5,037 nucleotides of DNA from Acidimicrobiia bacterium. GTDB lineage: Bacteria; Actinomycetota; Acidimicrobiia; Spongiisociales; UBA5794. Numbering within the stretch: the stretch's first letter is position 1; every line of letters starts with the position of its first letter. Shown here in pieces: positions 1 to 5,037 of the stretch. The stretch covers positions 1 through 5,037 of the forward strand of contig JAUXCV010000138.1 in assembly GCA_030618675.1 (NCBI GenBank). Direction: 5' to 3'. The notes beneath the pieces were generated by a model. The model ran no database searches. It saw only the letters and a list, made by a program, of their open reading frames with translations, and had not been told where the DNA came from. The position numbers and the translations under genes were made by a program.

Positions 1-1
1 G

Positions 2-463
2 GCGACCGGACGCCTCGGGGGGGCGGCGGCCCTCGGTGCGTCACTGCAGGCCGAGAGAGCGGATGTCACGACGTCGACCGATGGTGGGGAATCCACCTAC
101 TACCACGAGTTGAGCCCCGACTACTACTCGGTGACCTCTGCAACCTTCGTGGGTGCCCTCTACGACATGATCGGGCTTGTGAACATCGCCGATGGCGCCG
201 ATCCCGACGGCTACGGGTACCCGCAACTGTCCGCCGAGCACATCATCGACCAGGATCCGGCTCTGATCTTCCTGGCCGACACGAAATGCTGCGGTCAGGA
301 CGTGGGAACGGTCGCCGAACGACCCGGCTGGGATTCGCTCACAGCAGTCCAGGCAGGTGCCATCGCTGAGCTCGATGACGACATCGCTTCCAGGTGGGGA
401 CCCCGAGTCGTCGACTTCGTCGAAGCGATCGCCGAAGCCGTCGCAGTGTTGCAGGAAGCATGA
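2..463 (+). CDS. ABC transporter substrate-binding protein, BtuF/FecB-like (5' truncated)
   Basis: This is the C-terminal 153 residues of an extracytoplasmic binding protein for a cobalamin, haem or ferric-siderophore type ligand (helical-backbone metal receptor fold, COG0614-like). The frame is open from base 2, so the true start, signal peptide and N-terminal lobe lie outside the window. The visible part matches the second lobe of this family: a YYHELSP strand, a helix with GLVNIAD, then GYPQLSAEHII, a DPALIFLAD strand, ERPGWDSLTAVQAG, and LDDDIASRWGPRVVDFVEAIAE near the end (written here as separate short motifs: LDDDIASRWGPR followed by VVDFVEAIAE). Adjacent cysteines are encoded at 287-292. 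The stop codon overlaps the start of a FecCD permease by four bases, which confirms the role as the receptor of an importer. The ligand cannot be told from this half alone. Family assignment is strong; B12 versus iron-chelate cargo is open. Confidence 0.9.
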   Translation, partial: ATGRLGGAAALGASLQAERADVTTSTDGGESTYYHELSPDYYSVTSATFVGALYDMIGLVNIADGADPDGYGYPQLSAEHIIDQDPALIFLADTKCCGQDVGTVAERPGWDSLTAVQAGAIAELDDDIASRWGPRVVDFVEAIAEAVAVLQEA

Positions 464-1512
464 AGGGAGAGGAGATCCGCCCGAGTCGCCTCCGCTGGTG
501 GTGGCTCGTCGGAGCCTTTGCGACTCTGACTGTTGCGGGTCTCGTCGCGATCTTGATGGGGGCCGTCGACCTCGACGCGCGATCGGTTCTGCTCTCCGTC
601 GTCGATCGGTTGCCGTTTGTCGACGTCGACTCGGGGCTCAACGGGCGACAGGAAGCGATCCTCTGGGAACTGAGGATGCCCCGGGTCGCTCTCGGAGGGA
701 TCGTCGGAGCGATGCTCGCCGCTGCCGGTGGTTCCTACCAGGGGTCGTTCCGAAACCCGTTGGCCGATCCGTATCTGCTTGGTGCTGCCGCGGGCGCCGG
801 TCTGGGCGCGACGATCGCCATCGCGTACGGGGCATCGCTGCCGTCGACCCCCATCGACGCCCTTCCGTTGCTCGCTTTCATCGGCGGTGTTGGTGGTGTC
901 GCGGCGACGTACGCCATCGGGTACTCGGTGAAGGCAGGGAGAACCCCGGTGACGCTCATCCTGGCCGGCGTCGCCGTGGCGGCCTTTCTCACAGCGGTCC
1001 AGACCTATCTCCAACAACGCAACGCTGAGACGCTGCGTGAGGTGTATGGATGGATCCTCGGACGCCTTTCGACGGTGGGGTGGGGAGAGGTCTGGCTGGT
1101 TCTTCCGTATGTCGTCGCATCGACGGTCGTGATCCTTCTCGGGGCCAGAAGACTCGATGTCCTGAGCGTGGGCGATGACGAGGCTGTGACCCTCGGCGTG
1201 GATCCATCGAGGGTACGGCTTGTCATGGTGCTGGCGGCAACGCTCGGCACTGCCGCAGTGGTCGCAGTGTCCGGATTGATCGGCTTCGTAGGAATCATCG
1301 TTCCGCACGCCGTGCGGATCGTCTTCGGATCGAGCTATCGGGTCGTTCTGCCCCTGTCGATCGTGTTCGGCGCAGCCTTCCTGATCCTCGCGGATCTGTT
1401 GGCACGCACGATCGCCTCTCCGGCGGAGATCCCGATCGGCGTGGTAACGGCGTTCTTCGGCGCACCGTTCTTCGCCATCGTGCTTCGCTCCTCGAGAGGG
1501 CTCGGATCATGA
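460..1512 (+). CDS. FecCD/BtuC-family ABC importer permease
   Basis: This 350-residue integral membrane protein would form, as a homodimer, the translocation channel of a type II importer for B12, haem or ferric siderophores. The length is normal for the family. Family hallmarks occur in order: a first membrane helix at about residues 14-36; RMPR at 72-75 followed by GAMLAAAGGSYQ (83-94) and RNPLADPYLLG (98-108); YGWILGRL (196-203); the ATPase-coupling region VLSVGDDEAVTLGVD (234-248); GFVGIIVPHAVR (275-286); and EIPIGVVTAFFGAPFF (323-338). I chose the ATG at 460 because it overlaps the receptor's stop as ATGA, and because the frame upstream to a GTG at 394 would add arginine-rich sequence antisensical to the conserved receptor C-terminus. 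A GGAAG sits only 1-3 bases upstream, too close for a standard ribosome site, so translation is probably coupled to the upstream gene. The ATPase gene overlaps its end by four bases. Confidence 0.95.
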   Translation: MKGEEIRPSRLRWWWLVGAFATLTVAGLVAILMGAVDLDARSVLLSVVDRLPFVDVDSGLNGRQEAILWELRMPRVALGGIVGAMLAAAGGSYQGSFRNPLADPYLLGAAAGAGLGATIAIAYGASLPSTPIDALPLLAFIGGVGGVAATYAIGYSVKAGRTPVTLILAGVAVAAFLTAVQTYLQQRNAETLREVYGWILGRLSTVGWGEVWLVLPYVVASTVVILLGARRLDVLSVGDDEAVTLGVDPSRVRLVMVLAATLGTAAVVAVSGLIGFVGIIVPHAVRIVFGSSYRVVLPLSIVFGAAFLILADLLARTIASPAEIPIGVVTAFFGAPFFAIVLRSSRGLGS

Positions 1513-2312
1513 CCGTGGCGCTCTCCCTGAGCGGTATCAGCGTCCGATTCAACGGGTCGAGGATCCTGGATTCAGTTGATCTGGAGATCGCTCAGGGCGA
1601 GTGGCTCGGGATCATCGGGCCGAACGGCGCCGGCAAGACCACTCTGCTGCGTGCGATCACCGGTGCGGTCGAGTTCGAAGGATCGGTCACGATCGAAGGG
1701 AACAGGTCATCCACGCTGAAGCGCCGGGATCTCGCCCGGTCCGTTGCCCTCGTACCTCAGCATCCGGTCCTTCCTCCCGGCATGCGGGTTGTCGACTACG
1801 TCCTTCTTGGACGAACTCCGCATGTCCACGCTGTAACCGGCCCCTCCCACCATGATCTCGACGTCGTCGCGAGGACCCTCGAAGCCCTCACGCTCTCGGC
1901 ATTCACAGATCGCGACGTGACGACGCTGTCCGGCGGGGAACTCCAACGGGCCGTCATCGCCCGAGCACTCGCCCAGGAGTCGCAGATCCTTCTCCTCGAC
2001 GAACCGACGACGGCGCTCGATATCGGGAAGCAGCAGGAGGTTCTCGAACTCGTGGACCGACTCCGTAAGGATCGGACGCTCACCGTTGTCTCGGCCATGC
2101 ACGATCTGACGATCGCCGCTCAGTTTCCCGACCGACTGGTCATGCTCGCAGAGGGACGGGTGGTGGCGGAGGGCGACGGGCGGACGGTTCTCGACCCGGT
2201 CCTCATCCGTGACCACTACTCGGCCGACGTGAGGATCCTCGACGACGGATCGGGAGGGATCGTGGTGGTTCCGCTGCGTTCTCAGGAACCGATGAGCGAC
2301 TCGAAGAACTGA
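1509..2312 (+). CDS. ABC importer ATPase, FecE/BtuD-like
   Basis: This 267-residue cytoplasmic nucleotide-binding subunit would power the permease encoded just upstream. All ABC motifs are intact: Walker A GPNGAGKTT (37-45), Q-loop glutamine 84 in VPQH, signature LSGGE (140-144), Walker B ILLLDEP (160-166) with catalytic Glu165, D-loop ALD (169-171) and H-loop His198 in SAMHD. A linker with LLGRTPH (99-105) before the signature is typical of the FecE/BtuD/FhuC group. About 70 residues follow the H-loop, ending in a polar tail. The start ATG overlaps the permease stop as ATGA, and an AGAGGG at 1495-1500 lies eight bases upstream, a good ribosome site. The last ten codons and stop overlap, on the opposite strand, the end of the VIT1/CCC1-family gene. 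Known for the family: ATP hydrolysis by a dimer of this subunit. The ligand remains undetermined. Confidence 0.95.
   Translation: MTVALSLSGISVRFNGSRILDSVDLEIAQGEWLGIIGPNGAGKTTLLRAITGAVEFEGSVTIEGNRSSTLKRRDLARSVALVPQHPVLPPGMRVVDYVLLGRTPHVHAVTGPSHHDLDVVARTLEALTLSAFTDRDVTTLSGGELQRAVIARALAQESQILLLDEPTTALDIGKQQEVLELVDRLRKDRTLTVVSAMHDLTIAAQFPDRLVMLAEGRVVAEGDGRTVLDPVLIRDHYSADVRILDDGSGGIVVVPLRSQEPMSDSKN
2282..2312. other. 31-bp coding overlap of convergent genes
   Basis: The plus-strand ATPase stop (TGA, 2310-2312) lies inside the minus-strand VIT1/CCC1 gene, whose own stop (TCA on the plus strand, 2282-2284) lies inside the ATPase gene. The shared bases encode the tail SQEPMSDSKN on one strand and the final QFFESLIGS on the other. 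There is no intergenic space and no hairpin followed by a T-run is visible on either strand, so termination of both transcripts must occur inside the opposing gene or by another mechanism. Confidence 0.9.
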
Positions 2313-3022
2313 CCGACGAGGAAGCTCAGCACACCACCGGCGATGCCGATGCCGAGGTTCTCCAACGCCGAGAGCACCGGGTTCTTCTTCGTCATCATGG
2401 TCTTTGTGGCGCCGACGATGACCAGGCCGAATCCGGCGAGGAGAGCGGCAACCAGCAGAGCCGTCCTCGTTTCGTCGAATAGTGCGAACGGCAGCACCGA
2501 AGGGAGCGCTCCGGCGAAGAAGAGGCCGGCCGAGGCGAGGCCGGCCATGTATGGGTTTCTCTTCTCTGTGTCGACGATCCCGAATTCGAGGCCTGCCATC
2601 ACGCCGAGCATCGCCTCGTCGCTCCCGTCGATGATCTGAACCACGGTCTCCAGATCGTCGCCGGCCAGTCCCATGTCCCCGAACATGTGGCGAAGTTCGT
2701 CCCGTTCGTGGTCGCGGTGCTCTTTGAGATGCTGAACTTCGAGTTCCATCTCGGCGGCGAAGACCTCTTCCTGGGACTTCGTAGCGAGGTACTCGCCCGC
2801 TCCCATCGAGATCATCCCAGCGAGGGCACCGGCGATGGCAGTGAGGAGGACCTGTGTCGAGGTGAGTCCGGCGCCGACGACGCCCGCGACCAGGAGGAAC
2901 GTCGAGACGAGGCCGTCGTTGACCCCCAGGATCACATCGCGCAGATATTGCCGGGCTTTCCCGAGGTGGTCCTGATAGTCGTCGGGCGGGACGGGTGCGC
3001 TGGGAGGGGTCACGGACGTCAT
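2282..3022 (-). CDS. VIT1/CCC1-family Fe(II)/Mn(II) transporter
   Basis: This 246-residue membrane protein belongs to the vacuolar iron transporter family, whose characterised members move Fe(II) or Mn(II) out of the cytosol, commonly by proton exchange. The family core is clear: DVILGVNDGLVSTFLLVAG (29-47) in helix 1 and ISMGAGEYLATKSQEE (71-86) at the end of helix 2. Next comes a long charged helical segment (about 77-150) corresponding to the VIT1 metal-binding domain. It is rich in Glu (77, 85, 86, 91, 93, 95, 101, 106, 109), with Met138, Met142 and Glu146, plus His 98, 102, 105 and 112. Three more helices follow at about 158-180, 186-206 and 220-243, giving the expected five. A short proline-rich N-terminus precedes helix 1. 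The ATG at 3022 is supported by GAAGGG four bases upstream. In bacteria such proteins probably relieve metal excess. The gene ends tail-to-tail with the importer ATPase. Fe versus Mn preference is not readable here. Confidence 0.93.
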   Translation of the reverse strand: MTSVTPPSAPVPPDDYQDHLGKARQYLRDVILGVNDGLVSTFLLVAGVVGAGLTSTQVLLTAIAGALAGMISMGAGEYLATKSQEEVFAAEMELEVQHLKEHRDHERDELRHMFGDMGLAGDDLETVVQIIDGSDEAMLGVMAGLEFGIVDTEKRNPYMAGLASAGLFFAGALPSVLPFALFDETRTALLVAALLAGFGLVIVGATKTMMTKKNPVLSALENLGIGIAGGVLSFLVGQFFESLIGS

Positions 3023-3026
3023 CGTA

Positions 3027-3032
3027 CCCTTC
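3027..3032 (-). promoter_or_regulatory. ribosome binding site of the VIT1/CCC1 gene
   Basis: On the minus strand this reads GAAGGG, four bases before the ATG at 3022. It supports that start over any internal methionine. The first two bases of the site (3032-3031) coincide with the outer edge of the 9-bp inverted repeat. Confidence 0.65.
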
Positions 3033-3126
3033 GACCGCCTCCGACGGACCCCAGAACCGATACCCAGGGTTCACAGCGTCCTATATGGTGCCGACAGCCC
3101 GCGGAATGGGAGTGATCGGCGGTCGA
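3031..3126. repeat. 9-bp inverted repeat, arms 3031-3039 and 3118-3126
   Basis: TCGACCGCC at 3031-3039 is the exact reverse complement of GGCGGTCGA at 3118-3126; the arms are separated by 78 bases. One arm lies nine bases from the VIT1/CCC1 start codon, the other 18 bases before the AI-2E start, so the pair brackets the divergent promoter region. A two-site operator with looping is conceivable. The arms are GC-rich, and a chance match of this size is possible though not common in 122 bases. Confidence 0.4.
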
Positions 3127-3134
3127 CGCAGAGA

Positions 3135-3138
3135 GAGG
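3135..3138 (+). promoter_or_regulatory. ribosome binding site deciding the GTG start of the AI-2E gene
   Basis: GAGG, within a longer AGAGAGG purine run, sits six bases before the GTG at 3145. The earlier in-frame ATGs at 3085 and 3106 have no comparable site at good distance, and using them would add arginine-rich sequence unlike the acidic N-terminus that follows. This site is the reason for choosing GTG 3145. Confidence 0.7.
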
Positions 3139-3144
3139 TACTCT

Positions 3145-4440
3145 GTGTCAGCAGCACAGGGAGTAGAGATCAACGACGCACCCGAGAGAGACGGCGAGTT
3201 CCCGGACGCCGACGCGGGAGACGAAGCCCCACCTCTCGAAAAGGCTGACCCCCGCCTCGGACCGGCATCTCCTCCGTGGTCTCCTCAAACGAAGATAGCG
3301 GTCGCCGTCGGGCTCGTTGCCTTCGCCGCGATCGTCTTCTGGTTCTCGCGCGACGCTCTACCCATCCTCGCCATGGCCGGGATCGTTGCCTTCCTGGTTG
3401 CTCCCATGGTTCGGACGCTGCACCGACGATTCCGCTGGCCTCGGTGGCTGGCGTTGGGACTCGGCTATCTCGTCGTCCTCGTCGTCTCCCTGCTCCTGAT
3501 CGCGATCCTCGCGGTTGGAATCACTCAATCCCTCGCGGGTATCGACATCGCCGGCATGGAGAACACCATGCGCGGCGTCGCAGAGTGGTTCGTTGATGAG
3601 GCCGAAGGACTCGTCATCTTCGGCATCGGCATCGACATGACCGAGATCACCGAGCCGATCAAGTCGTGGCTGAGTGAAGAGGCCGCTTCGGGAGGCGTCA
3701 GTGGAGGGATCAAGATCGACGCGGACGCCCTTCAGGGCTTGCTCGGGGATGCATTCAATTCGATCAGGACGGTGACCGGTCTTCTTACCGCCATGGTGAT
3801 GTCGGCCCTCATCACGATGATGATCGCGATCTACCTCAACGCCGATAGTGCGAAGTTCTACGGATGGGTCCACCGCACGGTTCCCCCCGGCTACGAACGG
3901 GACGCCGCGCTGCTGTCCGACCGAATCGGGGGCGTCTGGCGTGGCTACATATACGGCCAACTGATCAACAGTCTGATCACGGGGATCATGCTGTTCATCG
4001 TGCTTGCCGTCGTGGGTGTCCAAGGAGCGTTCCTCATGGGTGTGATCATGATGCTCTTCAACATGATCCCGACGTTCGGGCCGATCATCGCAGCGTTCCC
4101 AGGTATCGTCGCCGCCCTCGTGGGTGGTTCGACGCGTTGGCCCGACATGAACAACTTCTTCTTCGCTCTCATCGTCGCAGGCATCTACGTTGTGGTTGTG
4201 CAGGCGCAGGCGAACATCATCGCTCCGAAGGTGATGGGAAGGGCGGTCCGGCTCTCGCCGGTAATCATCATGATCTCGCTGATCGTCGGCTTCAACATCG
4301 CCGGCCTGATCGGGTCACTCCTCGCGGTGCCGATCGTCGCATCGATCAAGGAGGTTGTTTCTTACCTGTACGCGAAAGTGGTGGATCGAGAACCCTTTGT
4401 GAACGGGAACGGAAACGGGATCGAGACGACCGGAGTCTGA
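3145..4440 (+). CDS. AI-2E (PerM/UPF0118) family membrane transporter
   Basis: This 431-residue polytopic membrane protein belongs to the AI-2E transporter family (PF01594). Members have been linked to export of the quorum signal AI-2 and others to Na+/H+ exchange, so the family name does not fix the substrate. The first 50 residues are hydrophilic, acidic and proline-rich. Membrane helices follow at about 50-68, 72-90 and 102-126, then a soluble domain (about 129-208) and a helix at 209-231. The conserved C-terminal half has GYIYGQLINSL from residue 267, NMIPTFGP (306-313), an APKVMG motif (360-365), then LSPVIIMISLIVG and a final helix with LLAVPIVASIK. The C-terminus is polar with a short Asn-Gly repeat (420-425). 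The GTG start is chosen on its ribosome site; the frame stays open upstream into the VIT1/CCC1 gene, but that part looks antisense. An oxidoreductase gene begins one base after its stop, suggesting co-transcription. Confidence 0.92.
   Translation: MSAAQGVEINDAPERDGEFPDADAGDEAPPLEKADPRLGPASPPWSPQTKIAVAVGLVAFAAIVFWFSRDALPILAMAGIVAFLVAPMVRTLHRRFRWPRWLALGLGYLVVLVVSLLLIAILAVGITQSLAGIDIAGMENTMRGVAEWFVDEAEGLVIFGIGIDMTEITEPIKSWLSEEAASGGVSGGIKIDADALQGLLGDAFNSIRTVTGLLTAMVMSALITMMIAIYLNADSAKFYGWVHRTVPPGYERDAALLSDRIGGVWRGYIYGQLINSLITGIMLFIVLAVVGVQGAFLMGVIMMLFNMIPTFGPIIAAFPGIVAALVGGSTRWPDMNNFFFALIVAGIYVVVVQAQANIIAPKVMGRAVRLSPVIIMISLIVGFNIAGLIGSLLAVPIVASIKEVVSYLYAKVVDREPFVNGNGNGIETTGV
4402..4419 (+). repeat. 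short Asn-Gly codon repeat at the AI-2E C-terminus
   Basis: Three imperfect copies of AAC-GGG encode NGNGNG (residues 420-425), just before the last residues of the AI-2E family protein. It is a low-complexity flexible tail; copies differ at third positions, so it is not a recent exact duplication. Confidence 0.6.
4432..4435 (+). promoter_or_regulatory. ribosome binding site of the FAD-dependent oxidoreductase
   Basis: GGAG lies six bases before the ATG at 4442 and inside the last codons of the AI-2E gene. Together with the one-base gap between stop and start, it supports ATG 4442 as the real start and translation from the shared message. Confidence 0.7.
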
Positions 4441-4441
4441 C

Positions 4442-5037
4442 ATGGAGTCGTTGCGTGCTGATGCTGTCGTGATAGGGGCCGGTCTCGGCGGTCTCGGCGC
4501 CGCCGGCTATCTCGCCAGGGATGGGTACCGGGTTGTGGTGGTCGAGCACCATGCCGTCCCCGGCGGCTACGCCCACGAGTTCAAGAGGAGCGGCTTCCGT
4601 TTCGAAGTTGCGCTCCACGCCCTCGACGGGGCCGGACCTGAGGGTTGGCTCTATCCAATGCTTGTAGACCTCGGTGTGATGGATCGCGTCGAGTTCACTC
4701 GACTCGACCCCTTCTACATCGCCCGGTTCCCCGACTATGAGATCACCGCACCCGCGGACCTTTCCGCGTATGTCCGTGAACTGAAGGCCGACTTTCCCGA
4801 CGAGGTGGTGGGCATCGACAACCTGTTCGCTGCGATCCGCCGCGTTGCCTTCGACGTCGACCGATACACGAAGGATCGGACGACGGGAGTGCGAGCGACG
4901 CCGATTGAGATGATGGAGCGCTACCCGGACATGGCGATGGCGTTCTCCCAGGATTGGCAGACGTTCATGAGTCGGTTCTTCTCGGATGTCCAACTCCAGG
5001 CCGTCGTCTCGACCCTGTGGGGATACCTCGGCCTGCC
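4442..5037 (+). CDS. FAD-dependent oxidoreductase, phytoene desaturase/CrtISO/RetSat-like (3' truncated)
   Basis: The first 198 residues of a flavoprotein in the COG1233 amine-oxidase-like superfamily are visible; the frame has no stop up to the window end, and full members usually run to about 500 residues. The N-terminus is a Rossmann dinucleotide-binding fold: VVIGAGLGGLGAAGYLA with GAGLGG at 12-17 and the ribose-binding Glu35 at the end of VVVVEHH. The second hallmark PGGY (40-43) follows, then FKRSGFRFEVALHAL (47-61). The following stretch (LGVMDRVEF, LDPFYIARFPD, ADLSAYVRELKADFP, then WGYLGLP at 192-198) resembles the carotenoid isomerase/all-trans-retinol 13,14-reductase branch. Such enzymes desaturate, isomerise or saturate polyene or isoprenoid lipids; the substrate here is unknown. 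It follows the AI-2E gene by one base, with its own GGAG site. The family is secure; the subfamily is an inference from the N-terminal half only. Confidence 0.9.
   Translation, partial: MESLRADAVVIGAGLGGLGAAGYLARDGYRVVVVEHHAVPGGYAHEFKRSGFRFEVALHALDGAGPEGWLYPMLVDLGVMDRVEFTRLDPFYIARFPDYEITAPADLSAYVRELKADFPDEVVGIDNLFAAIRRVAFDVDRYTKDRTTGVRATPIEMMERYPDMAMAFSQDWQTFMSRFFSDVQLQAVVSTLWGYLGL

Larger units (their letters stand above)
3023..3144. promoter_or_regulatory. divergent intergenic region between VIT1/CCC1 and AI-2E genes
   Basis: This 122-base gap separates two divergent starts, so both promoters should lie in or near it. No -35/-10 pair with standard spacing is convincing on either strand. 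The most AT-rich spot is the TATATGGT around 3082-3089, which offers a poor -10 on the plus strand (TATGGT, 3084-3089) and reads CATATAGG on the minus strand. An isolated TTCACA at 3070-3075 resembles a -35 but has no partner. No recognisable iron-regulator (DtxR/IdeR or Fur) box is visible. A perfect 9-bp inverted repeat brackets the region. Confidence 0.5.

Noticed and set aside
394..459. Upstream GTG start for the permease
   Set aside because: It would overlap the conserved C-terminus of the receptor by 70 bases and add an Arg/Ser-rich segment not seen in the family. The ATGA overlap at 460 is the typical arrangement.
295..1308. Minus-strand open frame of 337 codons opposite the receptor and permease genes
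   Set aside because: It is low-complexity and charged, without membrane segments or motifs, and antisense to well-supported genes. It is a shadow of GC-rich codon use.
2231..2240. Perfect 10-bp palindrome GAGGATCCTC inside the ATPase gene
   Set aside because: It is explained by codons for Arg-Ile-Leu plus the general GATC abundance, with no T-run or position that suggests a terminator or operator.
1707..3074. Long minus-strand open frame of 455 codons
   Set aside because: Its product is dominated by Arg, Asp, Gly and His with no domain, as expected of an off-frame reading of GC-rich DNA. It lies opposite the intact ATPase and in another frame across the VIT1/CCC1 gene, both of which carry full family motifs.
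3070..3089. TTCACA and TATATGGT as a -35/-10 promoter pair
   Set aside because: The spacing is only about 6-8 bases, far below the usual 16-19, so they cannot belong to one promoter.
2995..3144. Longer AI-2E protein starting at 2995, 3085 or 3106
   Set aside because: The extension would run into the start of the divergent VIT1/CCC1 gene or lack a good ribosome site, while GTG 3145 has GAGG at six bases.
4346..4993. Minus-strand open frame of 215 codons at the window end
   Set aside because: It is antisense to the flavoprotein gene, whose GAGLGG and PGGY motifs are in the plus frame. The minus product shows no domain.

Overview
This is a gene-dense, high-GC window (roughly 60-65% G+C by eye). 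It looks like a bacterial chromosome, most plausibly actinobacterial or a similar high-GC lineage. That placement is tentative: it rests on base composition, near-exclusive use of ATC for isoleucine, a GTG start and tight gene packing, not on a marker gene. I see no RNA gene, mobile element, CRISPR array, convincing terminator or phage signature. No stretch longer than 122 bases lacks a gene.

Layout: (1) Bases 2-2312, plus strand, hold a three-gene uptake operon of the BtuFCD/FecBCDE type. It consists of the C-terminal half of a substrate-binding protein, a FecCD/BtuC-like permease and a FecE/BtuD-like ATPase. Each junction is a 4-base ATGA overlap. The cargo is a cobalamin, haem or ferric-siderophore type ligand; the sequence does not decide which. 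(2) Bases 2282-3022, minus strand, encode a VIT1/CCC1-family iron/manganese transporter. Its 3' end overlaps the 3' end of the ATPase gene by 31 bases. (3) Bases 3023-3144 are a divergent intergenic region carrying the start signals of both flanking genes and a perfect 9-bp inverted repeat. (4) Bases 3145-4440, plus strand, encode an AI-2E (PerM/UPF0118) family membrane protein. One base later comes an FAD-dependent oxidoreductase of the phytoene desaturase/carotenoid isomerase/retinol saturase superfamily, which starts at 4442 and runs off the window end.

How they may work together: the ABC importer brings in a metal-containing or metal-chelating ligand, and the adjacent VIT1/CCC1 protein would move Fe(II)/Mn(II) out of the cytoplasm. 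An iron-homeostasis neighbourhood is therefore reasonable, but it is inferred from adjacency. The AI-2E protein and the oxidoreductase look co-transcribed but have no obvious functional link to each other or to the importer.

I found no clearly new biological system. The points most worth a second look are an approximately fourfold excess of GATC tetramers, the coding overlap between convergent genes, the 9-bp inverted repeat between the divergent genes, and the pairing of a lipid/carotenoid-type oxidoreductase with an AI-2E exporter.
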